Origin: an uncultured Parasphingopyxis sp.
GTDB lineage: Bacteria; Pseudomonadota; Alphaproteobacteria; Sphingomonadales; Sphingomonadaceae
Length of the DNA stretch: 16,310 nucleotides
Assembly: GCA_905479515.1 (NCBI GenBank)
Contig: CAJQMX010000199.1
Location: forward strand, 1-16,310
Direction of reading: 5' to 3'
Positions 5,360 to 13,466 of the stretch are shown here, piece by piece. Position numbers and translations under genes: made by a program. The notes beneath the pieces are model-generated. The model made no database searches, was not told the origin of the DNA, and saw only the letters and a list, made by a program, of their open reading frames with translations. Positions within the stretch are counted from its first letter, which is position 1. Each line of letters begins with the position of its first letter.

Positions 5360-7156
5360 TTAATAGCCCAGCGCCTGGCCGTCCTTGCGCATTTCCGTTG
5401 CGCCGGAATAGACGCCGGTTTCGGGATCACGGATGATCGCCTGATAGCCGCCGAACATTACGCCGTCGTCGACCCGTTCAACATTGTGGCCCATCGCGCG
5501 CAGCCGTTCGACCGTTGCATCGGGGATGCCCGGCTCAACGCTCAACACGCCCAGCAGATCAGCGCCTGTGCCGGCGAGGTCATCGGTTGGCTGGCGGCCG
5601 CCATCATGATTTAGCCGCGCCGCATCGCCGGCCTCCTGAATGTTCATGCCATAATCAACCATGTTGATCAGCACCTGCACATGGCCCTGCGGCTGCATAC
5701 CGCCACCCATCAGGCCAAAGCTCATATAAGGCCCGCCATCGCGCATGACGAAGGCGGGGATGATCGTCTGGAAGGGGCGTTTTCCGGGCGCATAGACATT
5801 GGGATGGTTCGGATCGAGCGAATAGAGCTCGCCGCGATCCTGAAACATGAAGCCCAGCCCGTCTGCGACCAGACCTGAACCCATGCCGCGATAGTTGGAC
5901 TGGATCAGCGAGACCATCATTCCGCTGGCATCCGCCACTGTCAGATAGGTTGTATCGCCCTCTCCTTCGATCCGCGGATCACCGGGTTGAAAGGCAGGGT
6001 TGGCGCGTGCCAGATCGATCTCGGCAAAGCGGCGGCGGCCATATTCCTGCGACAACAGGCCTTCAAGCGGGATATCCGCGAACGCCGGATCGGCATAGAA
6101 ACGCCCGACATCTTCAAACGCCAGTCGCTTCGCCTCGGTGATATAGTGGAGTACTTCGGCGGACCCGCGCGGCCATTGGGTCAGGTCCACATTGCGCAGG
6201 ATGTTGACCATCTGCAGCGCGGCAAAGCCCTGGCTGTTCGGCGGGAGTTCGCACAGTTCATATCCATTGCGATATTCGACACAGCCGACATCAACCCATT
6301 CGCTGTCATGCGCAGCGAAATCCTCAAGACGCAGATCGCCGCCGATACGGCGCATATAGGCGTCAATCGTCTGGGCGATTTCACCTTCGTAAAAGGCATC
6401 ACGCCCGCCCTCGGCAATCATTGTCAGCGTGCGCGCGAGATCGGGATTGCGGAAAATATCGCCAGCTTCGGGCGCGCCCTCGGCAAAATATGTGGCCCGG
6501 GCATTGTCGAACGCACCGATCATATCGAGATTCTGTTCGAACCGGGTGAGATTGGCCTGCAAATAATAGGCGATCACCGGAGATACCGGGAAACCATCTT
6601 CCGCATAGGAGATGGCGGGTGCCAGAATCTGCGCCATATCGAGCCGCCCAAAGTGGTCATGCATCTCGAACCAGCCATCGACAGTACCGGGGACAGTTAT
6701 CGGCAAATGACCAAAGGGCGGCAGGCTGGTCGCATCGCCCAATTCTTCACGCAGATCGTCATAGCTGCGACCCATGGGGCTGCGGCCCGAGCCGTTCAGG
6801 CCATAAAGCCGCTGGGTTTCCGGATCCCAGATAATCGCGAACAGATCGCCGCCAATGCCGTTGCCGGTTGGCTCCATCAAGCCAAGCGCCGCATTGGCCG
6901 CGATTGCCGCATCCACGGCACTGCCACCCTGTTGGAGAATATCGATCGCGACCTGACTCGCCAGCGGATGCGCAGTCGCAGCCATGCCGTGCTGCGCATA
7001 AACCGGGCTGCGCGACCAGGCCTGACCGACAGGCCTGCCGCCGGGGCCGATTTCAAGGGCGGGAGAATTCGTTTCCTCTTGTGCCAGAGACGGCGTTGCA
7101 GACAATGCCAGCAAAGCGATGAAACCCGTGAACCGCTTCAATTTCGATACCATCAT
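5360..7156 (-). CDS. ggt: Gamma-glutamyltransferase family Ntn-hydrolase, exported
   Basis: A 598-residue precursor with a signal peptide (about residues 1-25, ending TPSLA). The family start motif follows: ATAHPLASQVAIDILQQGGS, then AVDAAIAANAALGLMEPTGN and GIGGDLF. These enzymes cut themselves before a Thr that becomes the N-terminal nucleophile of the small subunit. Here that is D401-T402-T403-Y404 (DTTYLTVAD), giving subunits of about 376 and 197 residues. Canonical GGTs have TTH and a GSPGG loop. This protein has TTY and MGGGMQPQGH (483-492), as in the YwrD/acylase-like branch, so the substrate may be something other than glutathione. It likely acts in the periplasm. The start follows GGAAGG about 8-10 nt upstream of an ATGATG pair. 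It lies 55 bp after the MDR gene on the same strand and may be co-transcribed. Confidence 0.9.
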   Translation of the reverse strand: MMVSKLKRFTGFIALLALSATPSLAQEETNSPALEIGPGGRPVGQAWSRSPVYAQHGMAATAHPLASQVAIDILQQGGSAVDAAIAANAALGLMEPTGNGIGGDLFAIIWDPETQRLYGLNGSGRSPMGRSYDDLREELGDATSLPPFGHLPITVPGTVDGWFEMHDHFGRLDMAQILAPAISYAEDGFPVSPVIAYYLQANLTRFEQNLDMIGAFDNARATYFAEGAPEAGDIFRNPDLARTLTMIAEGGRDAFYEGEIAQTIDAYMRRIGGDLRLEDFAAHDSEWVDVGCVEYRNGYELCELPPNSQGFAALQMVNILRNVDLTQWPRGSAEVLHYITEAKRLAFEDVGRFYADPAFADIPLEGLLSQEYGRRRFAEIDLARANPAFQPGDPRIEGEGDTTYLTVADASGMMVSLIQSNYRGMGSGLVADGLGFMFQDRGELYSLDPNHPNVYAPGKRPFQTIIPAFVMRDGGPYMSFGLMGGGMQPQGHVQVLINMVDYGMNIQEAGDAARLNHDGGRQPTDDLAGTGADLLGVLSVEPGIPDATVERLRAMGHNVERVDDGVMFGGYQAIIRDPETGVYSGATEMRKDGQALGY

Positions 7157-7211
7157 TGTCCAGACCTTCCGTTTCGCGGCTTGGGCGCCAGGACCGCACC
7201 GCTGTTCATCC

Positions 7212-8216
7212 TCAAATATCGATCACAATCTTCCCGAAATGCTTCTGCGCTGCCTGATGTTTGAAACCATCAGCCAGCCCGTCAAGCGGGTAATGGCTGT
7301 CGATAACCGGCTTGATCCCGTTCGCCTCGATCGCCGCGATCATATCGCGCTGGTCGGCATGGCAGCCCACCGTGATGCCCGTCATCACCAGATTTTTCTG
7401 GAAGAAAAGCGCGGTCGGGATTTCGCCTGAGAGCCCGGTCAGCACGCCGATAAGACCGATATGGCCGCCCGTGCGGCAGGCATAAATGGATTGAGTCAGG
7501 GTTGCCGGGCCACCGATCTCGACGACCGCGTCAACGCCGCGTCCGCCTGTCAGGGTCAGCGCAGCCTTTCCCCATTCGGGTTCTTCCTTGTAATTGATCA
7601 GATGATCGGCCCCAAGGGCACGGAGCTTTTCAAGCTTTTCATCCGATGACGATGTAGCGATCACTGTTGCCCCCGCGGCCTTCGCAAATTGCAGCGCGAA
7701 GATCGAAACGCCGCCAGACCCCTGCACCAGCACGATATCGCCAGGCTTTGTGTGGGTGGTGACCATCAGGGCGCGCCAGGCGGTAACCGCCGCGCACGGC
7801 AAGGTCGCCGCTTCGGCAAAACTGTAATCCTTGGGCGCCTTGGTGAAGGCGTGGGCAGGCGCGGCGACATATTCTGCGGCGAAACCATCGGCGTGATCGC
7901 CGGGCACACCAATCCGCTTCTCATTCTCGCCCGCACCATCGGCCCAGTTCGGAAAAAAGACGGACACGGCGTGATCACCGGTTTTCCACCCCGAAACACC
8001 CTCACCCACCGCCACAACTTCGCCCGCGCCATCAGACATCAGGATCCGGCCATCGACCGTCGGAATGCCGCCCAATGCAACCACATAGTCATGATAGTTG
8101 AGCGAACTCGCGCTGACTTTCACCAATATCTGGCCAGGGCCGGCTTCCGGCTGATCCCGGTCCACGACAACGATATTGTCGAGCCCGCCGGGCTTTTTGA
8201 GCGTTGCAGCTTTCAT
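7212..8216 (-). CDS. Zinc-independent MDR-family NAD(P)H oxidoreductase (quinone reductase-like)
   Basis: A 334-residue medium-chain dehydrogenase/reductase. The N-terminal GroES-like domain contains GQILVKVSASSLNYHDYVVA (28-47). The nucleotide-binding domain starts near residue 160 with DIVLVQGSGGVSIFALQFAK, continuing to LGADHLINY. The usual catalytic zinc Cys is replaced by the SLNYHDY segment, and the four-cysteine structural zinc lobe is missing. This places it among quinone/enone reductase-like MDRs rather than alcohol dehydrogenases. The physiological substrate cannot be told. Its ATG directly follows the stop of the upstream crotonase gene (TAGATG, no gap), so translation is almost certainly coupled and the two enzymes may act on one acyl-CoA or enone pathway. 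Gene naming as a specific quinone reductase is not justified. Confidence 0.88.
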   Translation of the reverse strand: MKAATLKKPGGLDNIVVVDRDQPEAGPGQILVKVSASSLNYHDYVVALGGIPTVDGRILMSDGAGEVVAVGEGVSGWKTGDHAVSVFFPNWADGAGENEKRIGVPGDHADGFAAEYVAAPAHAFTKAPKDYSFAEAATLPCAAVTAWRALMVTTHTKPGDIVLVQGSGGVSIFALQFAKAAGATVIATSSSDEKLEKLRALGADHLINYKEEPEWGKAALTLTGGRGVDAVVEIGGPATLTQSIYACRTGGHIGLIGVLTGLSGEIPTALFFQKNLVMTGITVGCHADQRDMIAAIEANGIKPVIDSHYPLDGLADGFKHQAAQKHFGKIVIDI

Positions 8217-9041
8217 CTATGCAGCATCCGTATACTTGCCGGGGCGCTTGGCCATGCCAGACATGACCGCCTCGATCTGGTTGGGTTTTCCGATCACGCC
8301 AGCCTGTTCTTTGGATTCTGCGAGCAGGATTTCCGGGGCATGTTGATCGCGTGACATGTTGAGCAACCGCTTGTTCGCGCGAACGGCATCGGGGCTTTGG
8401 GCCGCAATTTCCTGCGCCAGTGCCATTGCATCGGCATGGGGATCATCCGAGAGCCGCGTGGCAAAGCCATAGTCAAGCGCTTCGGTGCCGCTGAAGATCC
8501 GCGCGGTATAGCAAAGCTCCCGCACCACATCATCACGGGCAAGGTTTCGCACGATCGGGATGCCCGCCATATCGGGCACCAGACCCCATTTCATTTCCAT
8601 GATAGCGTGCCGTGTATCAGGCGCGGTGATCCGGATATCGGCTCCGCAGGCGATCTGGAAACCGCCGCCAAAAGCCACGCCATGAACCGCCGCAATCACC
8701 GGGACGGGAAGCACATGCCAGCCCCAGGCGACCTGCTGGAAACGGTTGGCATCACCATAGGTGCGCGCTTCGAGACCGCTGGATTTCGGCGCATCATCAT
8801 CAGCCGTTTTGCTGTTCTCGACCATCCCGGCAAAGCTGCCCATATCGAGCCCGGCGCAGAACGCCCGGCCTTCGCCAGACAGGACAACGGCCCGCAGACC
8901 CTTTTCGCTGCCGAGCCGATCAATGGCATCGATAATCCCGTCGAACATCGCAGGATCGAGAGCATTCATTTTATCGGGGCGGTTCAGCCGCACATCGGCG
9001 ACACCCGCATCATCGATGGCAATGGTCACGCGGTCGGTCAT
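8217..9041 (-). CDS. Crotonase / enoyl-CoA hydratase-isomerase family protein
   Basis: A 274-residue crotonase-fold enzyme (PF00378) acting on acyl-CoA. Oxyanion-hole motifs are present: RAFCAGLDMG (59-68) and HGVAFGGGFQIACGADIRI (120-138). At the position of the first hydratase glutamate (E144 in rat mitochondrial enoyl-CoA hydratase) there is Gln129. E149 and D157 in MEMKWGLVPDMAG match the second hydratase Glu and the Asp of dienoyl-CoA isomerase (E196/D204 of rat ECH1, spacing 8). A double-bond isomerase activity is therefore more likely than classical hydration; this is inference by hand alignment. AAGGAG lies 6 nt before the start. It heads a minus-strand unit with the MDR reductase (TAGATG junction) and perhaps the GGT-family gene. 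Confidence 0.88.
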   Translation of the reverse strand: MTDRVTIAIDDAGVADVRLNRPDKMNALDPAMFDGIIDAIDRLGSEKGLRAVVLSGEGRAFCAGLDMGSFAGMVENSKTADDDAPKSSGLEARTYGDANRFQQVAWGWHVLPVPVIAAVHGVAFGGGFQIACGADIRITAPDTRHAIMEMKWGLVPDMAGIPIVRNLARDDVVRELCYTARIFSGTEALDYGFATRLSDDPHADAMALAQEIAAQSPDAVRANKRLLNMSRDQHAPEILLAESKEQAGVIGKPNQIEAVMSGMAKRPGKYTDAA

Positions 9042-9133
9042 CTGGTTCTCCTTTACGTCAACTCTGGCACAGCATCCCGCAGCCGCGCAACAGGTGCTTG
9101 CGCTTTCATCACGCAGCAGCGCAAAGAGACGGA

Positions 9134-10072
9134 ATGACAGGCGAGATGGACCGATTGATCGCTCGGCAGCGAGAATGGCAGCAAGACCGCCTTGCCGTAG
9201 CGACCGTTATACGCACCTGGAATTCCGCACCGCGCCCGGTTGGCAGCCACATGCTAATTCATGAAGATGGCCGGTTCGAAGGATCGGTTTCTGGCGGCTG
9301 TGTCGAAGGGGCGATATTGCAGGCCGGGGCAGAGGTGATCGCCGAAAATCGATTTCAGCTGCTCGACTTTGGCGTCGAAGATGCATCAGCCTGGGAGGTG
9401 GGCCTGCCCTGCGGCGGAGAGATCAGGGTAATCGTCCAGCCGGTAGGCGCAAACGGATTTCCGGAAACGCTGTTCGCCCAGATTGCCGAAGCGCGCGCGG
9501 CAGGCGTTGCGCTTGCCACGGGGACCGATCTGGACACCGGGACAACGCGGCTCGCCGGGGCAGACCATGATGGTCTCTGGATCAACCATTATGCGCCGCG
9601 CCGCAGGCTGTTGATCGTTGGCGCGGTTCAGATCGCACAATCGCTGGCGCGCATTGCCAATGAGCTCGATATCGAACCGGTGATCATCGATCCGCGCGAG
9701 CGGTTTCTGACGGCTGAGCGCTTTCCCGAGATGACCCGTGACGATCGCTGGCCCGATAAAGCAATTGCGGATCACCATCCCGATAGCCGGACGGCGATTG
9801 TGATGCTGAGCCATGATCCCAAGATTGATGATCCCGCGCTGGTTGCCGCGCTGGCAAGCCCCGCCGCCTATATCGCCGCGCTTGGCTCTCGGAAAAGCCA
9901 TGCGGCGCGTCTGGAACGGTTGCGGGCGCAAGGTTTGGGTGATGAGGTGCTGGCCCGGATCGATGGCCCGGCGGGCCTTGATATCGGCAGCGTCGGGTCA
10001 GCGGAAATCGCCCTGTCCATTGCGGCCGGCATGATCGCCGCCTTCACACACCCCATACCGCGCTCACATTGA
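9134..10072 (+). CDS. XdhC/CoxI-family protein (molybdenum cofactor insertion chaperone-like)
   Basis: A 312-residue protein from the chosen start MTGEMDRLIARQREWQQDRL. An in-frame ATG at 9098 would add 12 poorly conserved residues. The N-terminal XdhC/CoxI domain (PF02625) shows AVATVIRTWNSAPRPVGSHM, then SVSGGCVEGA with C56, and GLPCGGEIRV with C93, both typical family cysteines. A C-terminal Rossmann-like domain (PF13478) starts near RRRLLIVGAVQIAQSLARIA and contains AALGSRKSHAARLERLRAQG. XdhC proteins bind molybdenum cofactor, promote its sulfuration and hand it to xanthine dehydrogenase-type enzymes. No molybdoenzyme or cofactor gene is visible nearby, so the client must be elsewhere or outside the window. 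The glycine motif is GAVQIAQ instead of the common GAGHVA. It is divergent from the crotonase gene (92 bp) and converges on gspN. Confidence 0.88.
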   Translation: MTGEMDRLIARQREWQQDRLAVATVIRTWNSAPRPVGSHMLIHEDGRFEGSVSGGCVEGAILQAGAEVIAENRFQLLDFGVEDASAWEVGLPCGGEIRVIVQPVGANGFPETLFAQIAEARAAGVALATGTDLDTGTTRLAGADHDGLWINHYAPRRRLLIVGAVQIAQSLARIANELDIEPVIIDPRERFLTAERFPEMTRDDRWPDKAIADHHPDSRTAIVMLSHDPKIDDPALVAALASPAAYIAALGSRKSHAARLERLRAQGLGDEVLARIDGPAGLDIGSVGSAEIALSIAAGMIAAFTHPIPRSH

Positions 10073-10080
10073 GCCCTATC

Positions 10081-10103
10081 GAAATGTGGGGACAACCCCT
10101 TTC
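10081..10103. terminator. Weak hairpin between convergent XdhC-like gene and gspN
   Basis: GAAA-(bulge TGT)-GGGG-ACAA-CCCC-TTTC can fold, with a T-rich 3' side in the plus direction. It lies in the 67 bp between the two convergent stops, where termination from both sides is expected. The stem is short and bulged, so it is only a candidate. Confidence 0.25.
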
Positions 10104-10139
10104 ACGCACGCAGGGTGACCGTTCCAAAATGCTAGTGGT

Positions 10140-10868
10140 TCAAAGTTCGCCCTGAACCGTCAGCGCATAGCCATTGGGGCCGGGCGCGAAGCCAGCCAGT
10201 GTCAATCGCTCGCGCGCCGCATCATCGACCGCCATCATCCGAAACTCTGCCGTATAGGCCCCGGCCGCATCAATGCGGATTTCAAGCTGTTCCATTCCGG
10301 ACTGGCTGATCAGCGGCAACAGCAAGGCTCCCTCGTCACACTGCGCATTGCCCATCACCATATCGGGCAGCGCAACACCGCCAAGATTGCCGCCTAGCCG
10401 TGCGCGAACCAGCCCTTCGGCCTCCGCACACAGGCCATTGTCGAAATGCACGGTCACGTCTTCCAGCTCGAGCGCCGTCATCGGCAAGGGCGCAAACAGC
10501 ATCGCGACCGGCAGCGAAGCCTGCATATCGTCGAGCCCGAACTCGCTTCCGGATACGCTTATCGCACCGCGAAAATCACCAGAGGTTCCGGCATCGCTGC
10601 CGCTGCGCGCCATCGCCACCCGCGCCCGCCCGACGAGCAGCGGAAAAAAGCCGAGCCCTGCATCAACATCACCGACTGCCGCATCGCCAAACTGCGCTTC
10701 GACAAGTCGACCATTCCAGATGCTGCCCTGCGCTTCGCGCGCCGCAATGCCGCGTTCATCCATACCCAGCCAGCCAAGGCCGAGCTGCATCGGAATAAGC
10801 ACCAGCATCGCAAGCAGGAAGATACAGCCGAACAGCACGACCCGCCCCATCGGCAAAGCGATCCGCAT
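10140..10868 (-). CDS. gspN: Type II secretion system protein N
   Basis: A 242-residue bitopic inner-membrane protein. One membrane segment lies at about residues 9-27 (RVVLFGCIFLLAMLVLIPM), followed by a periplasmic domain. The family feature EAQGSIWNGR (45-54) and the C-terminal GYALTVQGEL are visible. Two periplasmic cysteines (147 and 177) could form a disulfide. GspN is an accessory part of the type II secretion machine, found at the operon end in some species; its exact role is unclear. The ATG overlaps the gspM stop by one base (TGATG), indicating coupled translation. It is the last gene of the operon and converges on the XdhC-like gene. Confidence 0.82.
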   Translation of the reverse strand: MRIALPMGRVVLFGCIFLLAMLVLIPMQLGLGWLGMDERGIAAREAQGSIWNGRLVEAQFGDAAVGDVDAGLGFFPLLVGRARVAMARSGSDAGTSGDFRGAISVSGSEFGLDDMQASLPVAMLFAPLPMTALELEDVTVHFDNGLCAEAEGLVRARLGGNLGGVALPDMVMGNAQCDEGALLLPLISQSGMEQLEIRIDAAGAYTAEFRMMAVDDAARERLTLAGFAPGPNGYALTVQGEL

Positions 10869-11350
10869 CAGCCCAGCCCCCGGCGGAATGTCACATCGAC
10901 CGACAGCGTCTCGTCCGCATTGGGCCGCGCCGTCAACGCATCGACATCAAGGCCGAGCCGCCCCTCAAGTTCGGCAACCCAGGCGAAAAAGGTCTGCGGG
11001 CGAGCGGCACCAATTATCACGCGGACGCCGTCGGTTCCGGCTGGCTCTGTTTGCGCGGTGTTGAAACCCACGCGCACGGCTTCGGCCATCACGATATCGC
11101 TGATCCGGCCCTCAACAGCAGAAGGCGGGCTGGCGGCGAAAGCTTCGATATCCGCCAACCGGGCTTCAACGCGGCCAAGCGCAATCACTGCACTGTCATG
11201 CCGGGCCTTGGCGGATTCACGCGTCAAATCGATGGGCCGCACGATCAGGAGCCATGCCAGCACCAGCGCGGCAAGACCGCCCGCAACACCGAACAGCCAG
11301 CTCTCACGCACCGTGCGGGTTTCCCACCATCTGTTGAATCGATCAGTCAT
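10868..11350 (-). CDS. gspM: Type II secretion system protein M
   Basis: A 160-residue protein with a short cytoplasmic start (MTDRFNRWWETRTVRES), one membrane segment at about 18-38 (WLFGVAGGLAALVLAWLLIV), and a periplasmic part with a helical stretch followed by a small ferredoxin-like domain. This is the typical layout of GspM (PF04612), which binds GspL in the inner-membrane platform and links it to the cytoplasmic ATPase GspE. The start overlaps the gspL stop by 4 nt (ATGA), and its own stop overlaps the gspN start by 1 nt. Sequence conservation in GspM is low, so position in the operon is a large part of the evidence. Confidence 0.87.
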   Translation of the reverse strand: MTDRFNRWWETRTVRESWLFGVAGGLAALVLAWLLIVRPIDLTRESAKARHDSAVIALGRVEARLADIEAFAASPPSAVEGRISDIVMAEAVRVGFNTAQTEPAGTDGVRVIIGAARPQTFFAWVAELEGRLGLDVDALTARPNADETLSVDVTFRRGLG

Positions 11351-12450
11351 GGCGCCCTCACCGTAAATTCACCGATCTGCAGCCCGCCAGCATCGCGAAC
11401 CGCGCCCGGAGTAACGATCAGCCCCGCCGCCATCATGCGCTGGTGCAGCGCCTCAAGCTCGGGCTGGCCCGGCGCGGCGGCAGTGAGTTGCAGGTTGTTA
11501 TTGGTGTCATAGACCATCGCCTGCAGCTCGACCCCGGCGGTATCGCGGATAGCGGCGAAGGCTGCACTGGCCTGCTCGCCATAGCCGGGCCCACCGCCAA
11601 GCTCGGCAAGCCGTGTGCGCAATTGCCCCTCGGGGTCGACAATCTCGACAGTGCCGGGGATCGCATCGCGCGCACGCGCAACCGCTTCACGCTCCAGCGC
11701 ATCGGCAGCAAAGCTGTAACGCGCAATCATCGTCAGCTGGATCAGCAGGGTCACCAGCAGGACGGTCGCCGCGAGCAGCGCAACCCGCCGGATATAAGTC
11801 TTGTCGAGGTTCCACTGACGGCGCTTCGCATAATCGCCCTGCCTGAGATTGAGCGGACTGGCCGCCAGCACATCGCCGAGATCGCGTTCGAAATCCTCGA
11901 CGCTAACCGGCTCGCTCTCCTCTGCGCCGATCAGCAGCGCGGCAATATCCGGCTCGGCAGCAAAGGCACGGATTCGCCCGCGCACGACCGCAAGCCCGGC
12001 CCGGCTGAACGTCCGCACGCCAGTTTCCGGCGCGGCCAGCAGCAAGGGTTCGGGAATTATCATGTCGGGATCGATGCCCAGCGTAGCCGCCTCGGCCAGC
12101 CAGCCAGCCATCTCCGCCCGGGCCGTGATCGCGAGGAAGCGTCTGCCCTCTTCATCGGCCAGCCCGATGGCAATATGGCTTGCCTCGAGGGGTTCCGCGC
12201 TGACCTCGCTCGCCATGATCCGCGCCGCCGCCATGGCCTGGGCCGGAGCCAGCCCCGCCGGGATATCCGCCCAGTGCAACGCGACATCGCTGCCGGGTAC
12301 GACCAGTATCACCGTTTCCGGCTCGCTCGCTTCGGGATCGAAGGCCAGCGTATCGAAGCCGGGTTTGCGCGCCACGCTGTGCCCGTCAACAACCCGCATC
12401 CATCCCGGTTCGTCACCAAGAAACAGCAGTAGGAATTTGCCCTCGCTCAT
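11347..12450 (-). CDS. gspL: Type II secretion system protein L
   Basis: A 367-residue protein with the GspL plan. Residues 1 to about 215 form a cytoplasmic actin-like domain (ETVILVVPGSDVALHWADIP near 45-64) that in homologues docks the ATPase GspE. One membrane segment lies at about 223-243 (VALLAATVLLVTLLIQLTMIA). The periplasmic ferredoxin-like domain near the C-terminus includes GVELQAMVYDTNNNLQLTAA. The start overlaps the gspK stop by 4 nt, and the stop overlaps the gspM start by 4 nt. Length is close to the usual 380-400 residues. Confidence 0.92.
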   Translation of the reverse strand: MSEGKFLLLFLGDEPGWMRVVDGHSVARKPGFDTLAFDPEASEPETVILVVPGSDVALHWADIPAGLAPAQAMAAARIMASEVSAEPLEASHIAIGLADEEGRRFLAITARAEMAGWLAEAATLGIDPDMIIPEPLLLAAPETGVRTFSRAGLAVVRGRIRAFAAEPDIAALLIGAEESEPVSVEDFERDLGDVLAASPLNLRQGDYAKRRQWNLDKTYIRRVALLAATVLLVTLLIQLTMIARYSFAADALEREAVARARDAIPGTVEIVDPEGQLRTRLAELGGGPGYGEQASAAFAAIRDTAGVELQAMVYDTNNNLQLTAAAPGQPELEALHQRMMAAGLIVTPGAVRDAGGLQIGEFTVRAP

Positions 12451-13466
12451 TCGTCACGCCCCCAGCGACGCGACACGACACGTGCCGGTGCTACGCTCGC
12501 ATCGATGAGCGCCGATTGCTGCATCCGGACTTCACCCAGCTGAACATCAAGCTCCAGACGAAAATAGCGGGTGCGGATTTGCGGCTGGCCGATCACTTCG
12601 CTCATCGGCTCCTGATTGGCGAGCACCGGCTGGCTCCAGAAATCGGCGATCGAGTTCCAGCCCGTTTCGGGACGCGCGGCAATTGCCTGGCTGGCGCCAT
12701 TGGCATCAAGACGGTTGGGCAAGAGCATGGCGATAAGCGGGGCCTGTTCCGGAAGCAGAGTGTTGACGTTGATCGGCGACAATTCGGTGGTCGGCAGCGC
12801 GCAGAGCCAGGGACGCATCCGCTCATAATAGGCGGGGGTGACGCCCGCAACCGCGCGCAGTTCGCTCACTTCGGCAAGCATGGTGTTCCCCGTGCGATAG
12901 GCAGTGTCGGCCTGGCTGTAACTGCGATCCTCATTGCCCTGCCGCGCAGGGATGGAATCGGCATCGATCCAGTCCGCCAGGGACCAGGCGATACGCTCGG
13001 CATCGCCGCGCGGGATTTGCAACGCGGTCATCAGAGCCGAAAACTGGATAACGCCAACCTGATCGGTGGTGAGCGCAGCCGGATCATCGCCCCGCGCAAC
13101 GCTATTGAGATTAAAGCAGTTGCTGCCGTCCCAAAGCCGCGCCAGCGCGACCCCGCCGCCCGGCAATGGCAGCGCCGTTTCCTGACCCAGCCAATCGCCA
13201 GCCAGCGTCGTTTTGCCGCGATCACGTGTGAGCAGATCGTTGACCCGCAGCACAGCGAGCGATTCCGCACCCGTCGCAAAAGCGCGGGATTGATCCAGCG
13301 CCGCGATGTTGCCGGCGAGCCGGGTGGCCAGTTGCAGCCGCTCAAGCGAAGCAGCCGCGAGCGCTGCCATGATGGCTACAAGCAGCAGCACGGCCAGCAG
13401 GGCTGCACCTTCTTCGGATGGCTTGGGCCGAAATTCCTTCCGCTGGAATGGAGTGGGCCCGCTCAT
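12447..13466 (-). CDS. gspK: Type II secretion minor pseudopilin K
   Basis: A 339-residue protein, the large tip pseudopilin. The leader ends SEEG20, followed by AALLAVLLLVAIMAALAAAS. Position +5 is Ala, not Glu, which is the known exception that marks GspK among pseudopilins. Downstream are typical GspK features: LADWIDAD (163-170), AVAGVTPAYYERMRPWLCALP (205-225) and SPINVNTLLPEQAPLIAML. Cysteines 117 and 222 could form a disulfide. In known systems GspK caps the pseudopilus with GspI and GspJ. It is linked by 4-nt ATGA overlaps to gspJ upstream and gspL downstream. Confidence 0.94.
   Translation of the reverse strand: MSGPTPFQRKEFRPKPSEEGAALLAVLLLVAIMAALAAASLERLQLATRLAGNIAALDQSRAFATGAESLAVLRVNDLLTRDRGKTTLAGDWLGQETALPLPGGGVALARLWDGSNCFNLNSVARGDDPAALTTDQVGVIQFSALMTALQIPRGDAERIAWSLADWIDADSIPARQGNEDRSYSQADTAYRTGNTMLAEVSELRAVAGVTPAYYERMRPWLCALPTTELSPINVNTLLPEQAPLIAMLLPNRLDANGASQAIAARPETGWNSIADFWSQPVLANQEPMSEVIGQPQIRTRYFRLELDVQLGEVRMQQSALIDASVAPARVVSRRWGRDE

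Noticed and set aside
5987..7264. 425-codon plus-strand frame opposite the GGT-family gene
   Set aside because: Long antisense frames are expected in GC-rich genes. The minus-strand protein has all GGT landmarks, and the plus-strand product has no recognisable domain.
7212..8216. Calling the MDR gene a zinc alcohol dehydrogenase
   Set aside because: The catalytic zinc Cys and the four structural cysteines are missing, so only a zinc-independent MDR reductase can be supported.
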